Source of the DNA: Rhodococcus rhodnii
GTDB taxonomy: Bacteria > Actinomycetota > Actinomycetes > Mycobacteriales > Pseudonocardiaceae
Reading direction: 5' to 3'
DNA length: 64,000 nt
Assembly: GCA_000720375.1 (NCBI GenBank)
Contig: JOAA01000020.1
Coordinates: 310,001 to 374,000 of the forward strand
Below the pieces are notes generated by a model. It was not told the DNA's origin and searched no databases. It saw only the letters and a program-made list of their open reading frames with translations. Made by a program: the position numbers and the translations under genes. Below are positions 1-11,400 of the stretch, in pieces; the first letter of the stretch is position 1, and each line of letters opens with the position of its first letter.

Positions 1-1555
1 TGCCCTCGATGAGGTTCGGTGCCTGGCGTCCCTCGGCCAGGGCGGTGACAGCGCTGAGAAGACTTTCCCGGTCGCCGCCGACGAGCACCGCTCGGCGGTC
101 CCACGTGCCGCGGGTGGTCGCCAGCGCTCGGGCAACGTCCGCGACCGACGTGTCATCCTGCTCGACAAAGGACTTGAGATTCGCGGCCTGTCCAGTCAGC
201 GCGGCCGAGGATTTCGCCGACAACACCCACGGCACAACCGATGGCGCCTGGGAAGAGGTCTCGAGGTCCTGCGCCGGCGCCTGCTCGATGATCGTGTGGG
301 CGTTCGTCCCGCTGATCCCGAACGAAGAGATTCCCGCACGCCGTGGGTGGCCGTTCGGCTGCCAGTCCTGGGCTTCGGTCAGCAGCTCAACCGCACCGGA
401 CGACCAGTCCACATGCGACGAAGGGGCGTCAACGTGCAAAGTCTTCGGCAGTACGCCATTGCGCATTGCCATGACCATCTTGATGACGCCTGCAACGCCG
501 GCCGCGGCCTGGGTGTGACCGATGTTCGACTTCACCGAACCGAGCCACAGCGGCCGGTCCCGGTCCTGGCCGTAGGTGGCCAGCAGTGCCTGGGCCTCGA
601 TGGGGTCACCCAAGGCCGTACCAGTGCCATGCGCCTCAACAGCGTCCACATCGGACGCAGACAGCCCAGCACTCGCCAACGCGGCCCGGATCACGCGCTG
701 CTGCGAGGGACCATTCGGTGCCGTCAAACCATTCGACGCGCCATCCTGATTGACCGCACTGCCACGGACCACTGCCAAGATTTTCCGGCCCTTGCGCTGG
801 GCGTCGGACAAACGCTCCACCAGCAGCACACCGACACCCTCACCCCAACCGGTGCCATCCGCAGCCTCAGCGAACGCTTTGCAGCGGCCGTCAACGGCCA
901 AACCGCGTTGGGCGCTGAAGTCCACGAACGCGCCCGGCGTGGCCATGACCGTGACACCACCGGCCAGGGCCATCTCGCATTCGCCGTTACGCAATGCCTG
1001 CACAGCAAGGTGAATCGCGACCAAAGAAGACGAACAAGCGGTGTCGACCGTGACCGCGGGGCCTTCCAGGCCCAAGGTGTACGCGATCCGGCCGGAGACC
1101 ACACTGGCCGACACCCCGGTGCCCAGGTGCCCGTCACCGATATCCGCCGAGGCAAGCAGAACAGACAGGTAGTCCTGGCCGTTCGAACCCACGAACACGC
1201 CGGTCTGGCTGCCCCGCATACTCGCCGGATCGATGCCGGCGCGTTCGAACGCCTCCCACGAGGTCTCCAGCAGCAGACGCTGCTGCGGATCCATCGCCAC
1301 CGCCTCACGCGGCGAGATCCCGAAGAAGCCCGGGTCGAACTGCCCGGCCAGGTCAAGGAAGGCACCGTCCTTGGTGTAGCTGGTGCCCACGTGTTCCGGG
1401 TCCGGGTCGTAGAGCGACTCCAGGTCCCACCCGCGATCCGCGGGGAACTCGCCGACCGCGTCCTTGCCCTCGGCGAGCAGACTCCACAGCTGTTCCGGGG
1501 TTTCGACGCCGCCGGGGAACCGGCACGCCATCCCCACGATCGCGATCGGCTCGTC
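1..1555 (-). other. PKS module F2 (partial): KS then AT linker
   Basis: The KS runs from about 1555 to 280, with the TACSSS cysteine, EAHGTGT and KSNIGHTQ histidines all present, so it should condense. The window ends in the KS-AT linker (about residue [13 protein letters not shown]), just before the AT core, so extender choice and reduction cannot be read. Its KS is close to the KS of module E3 (shared DRGWDL...YTKDGAFLD region). This hints, but does not show, that F2 could also be a fully reducing module. Confidence 0.93.
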
Positions 1556-4500
1556 ATTCGCGACAGCGGTAGTCGTCCTGATCTCGGCGCTTGCTTCGCC
1601 GTCCAGGAGTTCCGCCCTGAGGTGATCGGCAAGCACCTTCGGCGTCGGATAGTCGAACACCAACGTCGCGGGCAACTCCAAACCAGTCAACGGAACCAAC
1701 CGGTTACGCAGCTCAACCGCAGTCAACGAGTCAAAACCCAGCTCACGGAACGCACGATCCGGCTCAACAGCCTCCGATCCCGCGTAACCAAGAACCACCG
1801 CGGCCTCGGTACGAACCAGGTCCACCAGGAACCGCTGGCGGCCGGCTGGGTCCAGCCCGGCCAATTCCGCCTGCAGCCCCGTGGAACTTTCGGTCTCCGG
1901 TGTCTGCTCCACCGCGCCAGGAATCTCGCTCAGCAGCGGGCTGGGCCGGACCGAAGTGAACACCGAGGCGAACCGAGGCCAGTCCACATTCGCCACGGTG
2001 ACTGTGGTGTCACGTTGAGCCTGCCCCAACGCGACCAAAGCCCGCTCCGGCGACAGCGCGACCAAACCCCGGCGCGCAAGGTGCTCCCCCGCCTCGCCAG
2101 TGGCCATACCGCTACCAGCCCACGGACCCCACGCCACTGACGTGCCCGGCAGGCCATCAGCCCGACGCTGCTCAATCAACGCGTCCAAGAACGCGTTGCC
2201 AGCCGCGTAACCGCACTGACCGCCACTGCCCCACGTCGCCGCGATCGACGAGAACACAATGAACGCGTCAAGATCCCGAGTCAGCTCATGCAGGTTCACC
2301 GCACCTGCGACCTTGCCCGCGACAACCTCAGCGAATTCCTCCGCCGAGCACTCCGCCAACGCCGTCGACTGGGCAACGCCCGCAGCGTGCACAACCACCG
2401 ACAACTCGGGCAGGCTTTCCAGCAGTTTGGCCGTGGCAGTCCGGTCCGCGACGTCGCACGCGGCCAGCGTCACCTCCGCGCCCAGCTCACGCAGTTGTTC
2501 GGCCAGGTCAGCCGCTCCAGGCGAGTCGGCCCCGCGACGGCTCACCAACACCAGGTGGCCGATGCCTTGGCCAGCCAGCCACCGGGCCACCTGAGAACCC
2601 AAAGCACCTGTGCCACCAGTGATCAGGGCAGTACCGGAGAACGACCACGGCTCCGAACCCGCGGTCTGCCCGGCGGGAACCAGCCGACGAGCGAACACAC
2701 CGCTCGACCGGACCGCGACCTGGTCCTCGGTGCCATCGGCCAGCATACCCTCGACCATGGCGAGCACTCGTGAGTCGACCTGGTTCGGCAGGTCGATCAG
2801 ACCACCCCAGACGTCCGGGTGCTCCAACGCCGCAACCCGGCCCAAACCCCATACCTGTGCCTGCTCGACAGCGCGCACCCGGTCCGAACGACCCACGGAC
2901 ACCGCGCCGCGAGTCACCGCCCACACCTTGGCACCGGCATCCACCGCGGCCTGAACCACGACCAACGTGCCCACAGCGTCCAAACAGGACACAACACCGT
3001 CGAACTCACGCAGCCGCTCGGCCAGATCAGCCCGGTCGGCACGCTCGACCACCACGACTTCGCCCAAGGCCGAAAGCGACTCGTCCGGTTCGGGAACCAG
3101 AACCAGCCAACGACCCGTGACAGCGGCCTGCGGCACGGTCACCGGAGTCCACGACACCGCATAGCGCCAGCCCTCGACCAGCGAGGACTCCTGGCGACGA
3201 CGACGCCACGCCGACAGGGACGGCAGCAGCTCGCTCAACGACTGCTCATCCAGGCCCAGCTCTGAGGCCAGGGAACGTGCGTCGGCCCGCTCGACGATCT
3301 CCCAGAACCGCTGGTCGATCACGTCGCTCTGGACAGCTGTGGACCCGCCGACTTCGAGCCAGTACCGCTCACGCTGGAACGCGTACGTCGGCAGATCAAC
3401 CCAAGCACCCTGCACCAGCGCCGTCCAGTCGACGGAAACACCACGGGTGTGCATCGCCGCCAACGCGCCCATCGCAGCGCGAACCTCAGGACGGTCGCCG
3501 CGCATCATCGGCACGAACAAGCCCTCGGACACACAGCCCTGAGCCATCCCCGCCAACACACCGTCGGGACCCAGCTCAACGAACGCCGAAACACCCAGAT
3601 CCGACAGCGTGTTCACGCCATCGGCAAACCGTACAGCCTGACGCACATGCGAAACCCAGTACTCCGGCGAAGTCAGGTCGGTCGCGAGTTCACCGGTCAC
3701 ATTGGACACGACCGGCATCTGCGGCTCATTGAACTCCAAGCCGCGCAGAACCTCAGCGAATTCCGCCAGCATCGGCTCCATCAGCGGAGAGTGGAACGCG
3801 TGGCTCACAGCCAGTCGCTTGGTTTTACGCCCTTGCGCCGAGAACTTCTCAGCCACCGCAAGCACCGCAGACTCGACACCGGAGATCACGACGGAGTTCG
3901 GGCCGTTGATCGCGGCAATCCCGAACTCGTCTGTCGTCTCGATCTCATCCTCAGTCGCCTCGATGGCAACCATGGCCCCGCCTGCAGGCAGCGCCTGCAT
4001 CAGACGGCCACGAGCCGAAACCAGCTTGCACGCGTCCTCAAGCGACAGCACACCGGCGACATGAGCCGCCGAGATCTCGCCGATCGAGTGGCCCATCAGG
4101 AAGTCGGGACGCACACCCCACGACTCCACCAACCGGAACAACGCTACTTCAACGGCGAACAGCCCTGCCTGAGCGAACTCCGTCTGGTTCAGCAGTTCCG
4201 GCTCGCCGTCAATGACCTCCCGCAACCGCGGATGCAACAACTCACAGGCAGCATCAAAAGCCTCAGCGAACACCGGGAACTCGGCATACAGCTCACGGCC
4301 CATGCCGATCCGCTGAGCACCCTGACCCGTGAACAAGAACGCCAGCTTGCCCCGAGCAACAGAACCCGTGACCACGTCGGCAGAGGAACCACCCTCGGCC
4401 AACGCACCCAAAGCCTCGGACAGACTTTCCCGGCTGTCACCCAGCACAACAGCACGGTGGTCCAACGCGGCACGCGTCGAAATCAGCGAGAACGCGACAT

Positions 4501-5990
4501 CCGTGACGTCCGCGGAGTCGGCAACCGAGCGAAGAGCAGCTGCCTGCGCACGCAACGCCGCGGCCGTCTTACCCGACAACACCCACGGCACAACCGAAGG
4601 AACCTTCGAAACCGTGTCCTGCTCCTGCGCAGGAGCCTGCTCAATGATCGTGTGCGCGTTCGTCCCGCTGATGCCGAACGACGACACCGCCGCGCGCCAA
4701 GGACGATCGACCTCAGGCCATTCCCGCGCCTCAGTCAACAACTCCACCGCACCGGACGACCAGTCGATGTGCGATGAAGGCTTGTCCACGTGCAGTGTCT
4801 TCGGCAAGACGCCACGGCGCATCGCCATGACCATCTTGATCACACCCGCGACACCAGCAGCAGCCTGCGTGTGCCCGATGTTCGACTTCACCGAACCCAA
4901 CAACAGCGGCCGCTCCCGGTCACGGCCATAGGTCGCCAGAAGCGCCTGCGCCTCAATCGGGTCCCCCAACGAGGTGCCGGTGCCGTGCGCCTCGACTGCG
5001 TCCACATCAGACGGTGACAATCCGGCGCTGTCCAACGCGGCCCGGATCACCCGCCGCTGGGAAGGACCGTTCGGTGCCGTCAGACCATTCGACGCACCAT
5101 CCTGATTCACCGCACTGCCACGGACCACAGCCAGGATGTTGCGGCCCTTGCGCTGAGCGTCGGACAACCGCTCCAGCAACAGGATTCCGACGCCTTCGCC
5201 CCAGCCGGTGCCGTCCGCGCCATCGGCAAACGCTTTGCAACGGCCGTCTCCTGCCAGACCACCCTGGGCACTGAACTCCACGAACGTTCCGGGTCCAGCC
5301 ATCACGGTGACGCCGCCGGCGAACGCCATGTCGCACTCGCCCCGCCGCAACGAGTGCGCAGCCAAGTGAAGCGCGACCAAAGAGGACGAACACGCCGTGT
5401 CCACAGTGACCGCCGGACCTTCAAGCCCGAACGTGTAAGCGATCCGGCCCGAGGCGACGCTCGGCGTCGTGCCCGTCATCAAGTGGCCTTGCACGCCATC
5501 GGGCGCGGCGTCCACGCTGATCCCGTAGCCATGTGCGGCCGCACCGACGAACACGCCCGTCTGGCTGCCCTTCACCGACAACGGGTCAATCCCCGCCCGC
5601 TCAAAGGCTTCCCACGACGTCTCCAGCAACAACCGCTGCTGCGGATCCATGGCCAGGGCCTCACGCGGCGAGATACCGAAGAACCCGGGATCGAACTCCG
5701 GTGCCTCGTAGAGGAATCCACCGCCGCCTGCACCCAGGTCCGCGCCGTCCGGGTCGGCCAGGTCCCAGCCGCGGTCGGTGGGGAACCCGGAGATGGCGTC
5801 CTGTTCGGACTCCAGCAGGCGCCACAGGTCCTCGGGCGAGCGCACGCCGCCGGGGAAGCGGCAGGCGATGCCGATGATCGCGATCGGCTCCTGCTGCCGT
5901 TCCTCGACCTCCCGCAGCTGGCGGTGCGCGTCGCGCAGGTCTGCGGTCGCACGCTTGAGGTAGTTGAGAAGCTTGTTCTCGTTGTCCATC
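1..5990 (-). CDS. Type I modular PKS subunit F (5' part; runs off the left edge)
   Basis: This multidomain polyketide synthase subunit has one complete module (KS-AT-KR-ACP) and the KS of a second. It reads open from an ATG at 5990 to position 1 without a stop, so the C-terminal part is outside the window. A GAGGGTGAAG purine stretch precedes the ATG. The protein opens with a coiled-coil docking segment ([18 protein letters not shown]), then [12 protein letters not shown] starts the first KS. The AT has GHSIGE and HAFH, which point to malonyl-CoA. The KR lacks the LDD motif and has the diagnostic Trp (ATWGSGGQ), an A-type reductase. The N-terminus resembles those of C and E, which suits docking to the C-terminus of subunit E. 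The gene starts 43 bp after the end of E and is probably co-transcribed with it. Confidence 0.95.
1600..5893 (-). other. PKS module F1: KS-AT(malonyl)-DE-KR(A-type)-ACP
   Basis: Approximate domains are KS 5893-4640, AT 4340-3360, a dimerisation element 3330-3190 ([14 protein letters not shown] then [12 protein letters not shown]), KR 2625-2100 and ACP around 1730 ([10 protein letters not shown]). The AT carries GHSIGE and HAFH. The KR has TGGTGALG, the Ser of FSSIAATW and the Tyr of GYAAGN, so it looks active. It lacks LDD and has the Trp of the A class. Predicted output is one C2 unit with a beta-hydroxyl. Confidence 0.9.
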
Positions 5991-6033
5991 AGAGTTCTTC
6001 CACCCTCGCGAAGCGATCGTCTCTCAAAGCAGG

Positions 6034-7371
6034 TCAGGAGGTGCCGAAGCCCTTGTCGAGCAGTTCGAACAGTTCGTCGGCGGTGGCCGACTCGAGGTCG
6101 TCGACCTCGTCGGCGCCATGCAGCTGGGCGTTCCATTCGGAGAGGATCGCGGCGAGCCTGCCGCCGATCCGCTCCCGTTCGCGCCGGTCCGCGGCGAAGG
6201 TCGACATCATCGCGGCCAGCCGGTCGAGTTCGGCGTCAAGCCCGGGATCGGCTTGCTCGTCGACCAGTTCGGTACGGAGGTAGTCGGCCAGAGCCTGTGG
6301 CGTCGGGTAGTCGAAGACCAAGGTCGCCGGGAGCTTCAACCCGGTCGGCGCGTTGAGGCGGTTACGCAACTCGACCGCGGTCAACGAGTCGAAGCCCAGC
6401 TCCCGGAACGACCGATCAGGCTCAACCAGATCGATGTCCTGGTATCCCAACACCAACGCCGCCTGCTCCCTGATCACGCCGGTCAACAGTTCGATCTGCT
6501 GGTCACCCGGCAATCCAGTGAGGCGCTGGGCCAACGACACCGTCGAATCAGCAGCACCGGACGCGGCCGCGCGCCGCGACACCCGAACCAGAGACCGCAG
6601 CAACGGCGGCACGTCCTCAGCCCGGGCCTGACCGGAACCCAGCTCCAACACCACCGGCACCAACACCGCGTCGGCCCGCGACCGCGCGTTGTCCAGCAAC
6701 GCCAAGCCCTGCTCTGGGCTCAATGCGTTGCTGCCAGACCTGGAGATCCGTTCCCGGTCAGTTTCTGCCAGTCCGGCACCCATTCCGCCGTCCTGCTGGT
6801 CCCACAGACCCCACGCCAACGACAACCCGGGCAGACCCGAAGCCCTGCGGTGCGCAGCCAAACCGTCCAGGAACGCATTCGCCGCGGAGTAGTTCGCCTG
6901 ACCCGGGTTACCGAAAATCCCCGAAGCCGACGAGAACACCACAAACTCCGCCAGATCCAGATCACGAGTGAGCTCATGCAGGTTCCACGCCGCCACAGCC
7001 TTCGGAGCCATGACTTTCTGGACACGATCGGCAGTCATCGACTCGACCACACCGTCATCCAGCACACCCGCCGTGTGCACGACCCCGGTCAACGAGTCGA
7101 TACCTGCGATGACCTCAGCCAACGCCGATCGATCAGCCGCGTCACACGCCACCACGGACACGTCGGCGCCCGCACTGGTCAGCTCGGCGGTCAACTCGGT
7201 CGCACCCTCAGCGCCGGGGCCGCGACGGCTCAGCAACACCAGGCGACGCACGCCGTGCTCGGTAACGAGATGCCGGGCCACCAAACCGCCCAGGCTGCCC
7301 GTCCCGCCGGTGATCAACACCGTGCCGTCCGGGTCCAACGCCTGGGGCATGCTGAGCACAACCTTGCCCAC
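6034..7371 (-). CDS. 3' fragment of PKS subunit E: KR-ACP-docking end of module E3
   Basis: This frame carries the end of module E3. KR spans about 7320-6780, with [12 protein letters not shown] (B-type), the Ser of FSSASG and the Tyr of NYSAAN all present. ACP lies around 6390 ([14 protein letters not shown]). The C-terminal docking end finishes [17 protein letters not shown]. The apparent GTG start at 7371 is not a real start: the frame is the continuation of the gene begun at 21125, separated from it by deletion junctions. The docking tail is helical and acidic, like those of A and D, and would address the coiled coil at the start of F. No thioesterase follows, so the chain is passed on. 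Read as a separate gene it would lack KS and AT and make no sense. Confidence 0.85.
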   Translation of the reverse strand: MGKVVLSMPQALDPDGTVLITGGTGSLGGLVARHLVTEHGVRRLVLLSRRGPGAEGATELTAELTSAGADVSVVACDAADRSALAEVIAGIDSLTGVVHTAGVLDDGVVESMTADRVQKVMAPKAVAAWNLHELTRDLDLAEFVVFSSASGIFGNPGQANYSAANAFLDGLAAHRRASGLPGLSLAWGLWDQQDGGMGAGLAETDRERISRSGSNALSPEQGLALLDNARSRADAVLVPVVLELGSGQARAEDVPPLLRSLVRVSRRAAASGAADSTVSLAQRLTGLPGDQQIELLTGVIREQAALVLGYQDIDLVEPDRSFRELGFDSLTAVELRNRLNAPTGLKLPATLVFDYPTPQALADYLRTELVDEQADPGLDAELDRLAAMMSTFAADRRERERIGGRLAAILSEWNAQLHGADEVDDLESATADELFELLDKGFGTS

Positions 7372-8488
7372 ATGCTTGGCCTGCGATCCGAACCGGACCG
7401 GCCTCGATCAAGTCAAACGACCGGTACCGCACGCCTGGATACGCGCCAGAGACCTGTTCCGGGTCACGCACATCGGTCTTGCCCATCTCGACAAACCGAC
7501 CACCACGCGGCAACAACCGCAAAGACGCATCAACAAACTCACCAGCCAACGCGTCCAACACAACATCAACTTCTGCTCGAAGCCGGTGTCCCGCGACGAC
7601 GCGAGGTACTCCTCCGCCAGTCCAACGGCCTCCCACTTGCTCGGGCTCGCAGTACCAAAGACCCGCATGCCCCAATGCTGAGCAAGCTGAACCGCAGCCA
7701 TACCCACACCACCAGCGGCAGCGTGCACCAACGATCGGGACGGTCGCTGCATCCGCGAACGACCACCCCTCCGGGATCCGGGTCACCATCCGCGCATCCG
7801 ACACCGCGACCGGCCCGAAGGCGCCCGAAAGCAAGCCCATCACGCGATCACCCGGAGCCACATGCGTGACCTCCGAACCGACCTCCAGCACCACACCGGC
7901 GCCCTCGATACCCATCAACCCGGCATCACCCGGATACATCCCCAGAGCATTCAACACGTCACGGAAGTTCACACCCGCCGCACGAACCGCGACCCGGACA
8001 TCCAACGGCCCCAACGGTTCCTCAGCGTCCGGCCACTCGATCAACGACAGGTTCGACAACGTCCCCTTACCCACGCTGTCCAAACGCCACACACCAGCCG
8101 GAGCCACCAGCTGCCCGGACGCACGGCCCAACCGGGCCACGAACACCTCGCCACCACGAACCACAGCCTGCGGCTCACCAGAACCAGCGACCGCACCCAG
8201 CACCTCCGCCGAACGCGGATCGTCATCAACATCGACGATCACGACCCGATCCGGGTGCTCGGACTGGACCGACCGAATCAGACCCCACACACTCGCGGCG
8301 GCCACATCCCGGACAACCTCACCTGGTTCGACGGCCACCGCACCACGCGTCACCACCACCAACCGCGCATCAGAAGCCAACGCCTCCTGCACAGACGCCA
8401 GCACCGACGACACCACATCAACCGGACCACCACATGACCAGTGAGTCGACCGACGCGACCAAGTGACCTTCGGCGTCAGCCACCACAA
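7208..8488 (-). pseudogene. Broken ER region of module E3 (fragment of PKS subunit E)
   Basis: This frame encodes the ER N-terminal half ([14 protein letters not shown], then [14 protein letters not shown]) down to DAATVPIV near 7750, and again from [12 protein letters not shown] to DLIEAGPVR (about 7565-7390). The NADPH-binding piece between them ([19 protein letters not shown]) is in another frame, about 7740-7580. Aligned to the intact ER of module C2, four pieces are missing: about 125-131 nt near 8435, about 62 nt near 7735, about 28 nt near 7568 and about 110 nt near 7387. Each shifts the frame. The ER cannot be made as the sequence stands. See findings for assembly error versus decay. 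Confidence 0.8.
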
Positions 8489-11400
8489 TGGACAGTGCGT
8501 CCTCCGCGGTGGCCGGGGCGAGCTTCACCCGTGCGGCGGCGGCTCCGACCGCGAACAGCGAAACACCGGACCAGGCGAACGGAATGCGACCGCCCCCGCT
8601 GTCCTGCCCGCCCTGCCGCAGGATCCAGGCGTGCAGACCAGCGTCGAACAACGCCGGGTGCAGACCGAAACGACCCGCTTCGGCCGCGGCTTCGGCAGGC
8701 AAAGCGACCTCGGCGAAGACCTCGTCACCTCGGACCCACACGTCCTGCAGGCCCTGGAAGCTCGGCCCGTAGACGAATCCGGCCTCGGCCAGTCCCTCGT
8801 ACAGACCGGTGAGGTCGACCTGACGGGCGCCAGGCGGCGGCCACTCCACCAGATCCGCGCCCGGCTGCGTGCTCCGCGGGGACACCACACCAGTGGCGTG
8901 GCACGTCCACACACCATCGGCAGCCACGCCGTCCAACCGCGAGTACACCGAAACGTCACGGTTTCCCTCGTCGTCGGGCGCGCCGACAGCCACTTGGAGA
9001 TGGACTCCGTCGGATTCCGGCAGCACCAGCGGCGCGTGCAACGCGAGCTCTTCGACGTAGCCACAACCGACCCGGTCGCCGGCAGCGACTGCGAGTTCGA
9101 CCAATGCAGTGCCCGGAACCAAGGCCCGGCCGAGGATCTGGTGTTCGGTGACCCACGCGTGTGTCCGTGCCGACAGTCGGCCGGTCAGCACGATCCCGTC
9201 GCCGGCGGCCAACTCCACCGCCGCCCCGAGCAGCGGGTGCGTCTCCGCGGTCAGGCCAAGCAGCGTGGGCTCGGCGGTCTGGTTGCTGAACGATGAGGTC
9301 TCCAGCCAGTAGCGTCCGCGCTGGAACGCGTAGGTCGGCAGGTCGGCACGCTGCGCGCCGGTGCCGTGGAACAGCACCTTCCAGTCCACTTCGGACCCGG
9401 TTACGGACAGCTGTGCGAGTGCGGTGACAGCGCTTCGTACCTCCGGCCGTCCACTGCGGAGCATCGGCACGAACACCGCTTCCGCCTCGGACAGGCAACC
9501 CTGGGCCATCGCCGTCAGCACGCCGTCCGGGCCCAGCTCCAGGAACTTGGTGGCGCCCTGTGCCGCGACCGTGGTCACGCCGTCCAGGAAGCGAACGGCT
9601 TGGCGGACATGCGAAACCCAGTAGTCCGGTGAAGCCAGGTCGGTGGCGATCTCACCGGTCACGTTGGACACCACCGGGATCCGCGGCTCGTCGAACGTCA
9701 GGCCCTTGAGCACTCCGGCGAACTCGGCCAGCATCGGCTCCATCAACGGCGAGTGGAACGCGTGGCTGACCTGCAGGCGCTTCGTCTTGCGGCCATCAGC
9801 GGCGAACTTCTCAGCCACCGCGAGAACCGCGTCCTCGGCACCGGAGATCACCACGGACCTCGGGCCGTTGATCGCGGCGATCCCCCACTCCTCCGTCGGC
9901 TCGAACTCCTCCTCGGTGGCCTCGATGGCGACCATCGCCCCACCGGACGGCAAGGCCTGCATCAACCGGCCTCGTGCGGCGACCAGCGTGCATGCGTCCG
10001 CGAGTGAGAACACACCGGCGACGTGTGCGGCGGCGATTTCACCGACAGAGTGGCCGAGCAGGACGTCCGGCCGGATCCCGAATGACTCGGCCAACCGGAA
10101 AGAGGCCACCTCGACGGCGAACAAGGCCGCCTGCGCGTACTCCGTCTGGTTCAACAGCTCCGGCTCGCCGTCAATGACCTCCCGCAACCGCGGATGTAGC
10201 AAGGCACAAGCAGCGTCGAAAGCCTCGGCGAACACAGGGAACTCGGCGTACAGCTCACGTCCCATGCCCACCCGCTGGGCACCCTGCCCGGTGAACAGGA
10301 AGGCGAGTTTCCCGCTGAGCGTGTTGCCTTCCACAACCGAAGCAGCGCTGCCGCCCTCGGCGAAGGTCCGCAACGCACGCACAGCGTCCGAACGGTCCTC
10401 TCCCACCACCACGGCACTGTGTTCCCATGAGGCGCGCGTGGTCACCAGCGAGTACGCCACGTCGAGCATGGAGTCCGTGCCGGTTTCCATGATCGTGGCG
10501 AGCCGGTCGGCCTGTGCCCGCACGGCAACGGCGGAGCGACCAGAGAGCACCAAGGGCAGCAGCGACGGTGTCCGTGCTGACTCTGGGCGTTCTGTCGGTG
10601 TCTGGGCCGGGGCCTGTTCCAGGATGGTGTGCGCGTTCGTGCCGCTGAATCCGAAGGAGGACACGGCCGCCCGGCGTGGATGACCGTTCTCCTGCCATTT
10701 CTGCGGCTCGGTGAGCAGTTCGACCGCTCCCGACGACCAGTCCACATGGGACGAGGGAGCGTCCACGTGCAGCGTCTTCGGCAGCAGGCCGTGCCGCATC
10801 GCCATGACCATCTTGATCACACCGGCAACACCCGCGGCCGCCTGCGTGTGCCCGATGTTCGACTTGATCGAACCCAACCACAACGGTCGGTCCCGGTCAC
10901 GGCCGTAGGTCGCCATGAGGGCCTGGGCCTCGATCGGGTCGCCGAGAGCGGTCCCCGTTCCGTGCGCCTCCACAGCGTCCACATCGGACGGCTGGAGACC
11001 CGCGTTCGCCAGCGCAGCCCGGATCACCCGCTGCTGCGAGGGACCGTTCGGTGCCGTCAAACCATTCGACGCACCATCCTGATTCACCGCACTGCCACGA
11101 ACAACCGCCAACACCGGATGCCCCTTGCGCTGCGCGTCGGACAACCGCTCCACCAGCAGCACACCGACACCCTCACCCCAGCCAGTGCCGTCCGCGGCCT
11201 CAGCGAACGCCTTGCAACGGCCATCCATCGCGAGGCCGCGCTGGGCACTGAACTCCACGAACGCACCCGGCGTGGACATCACCGTGACGCCGCCCGCGAG
11301 CGCCATCTCGCATTCGCCGTTACGCAGTGCCTGCACAGCAAGGTGAATCGCGACCAAAGAGGACGAACAGGCCGTGTCGACCGTGACCGCCGGGCCTTCC

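Noticed and set aside
6034..6400. Thioesterase or chain release at the end of subunit E
   Set aside because: The sequence after the ACP is a short acidic docking helix without a GxSxG hydrolase core.
6034..8488. Separate small genes for a KR-ACP protein and an ER-like protein
   Set aside because: The pieces align end to end with one ER-KR-ACP stretch of module C2 and are linked by deletion junctions; the apparent starts are chance GTG or ATG codons.
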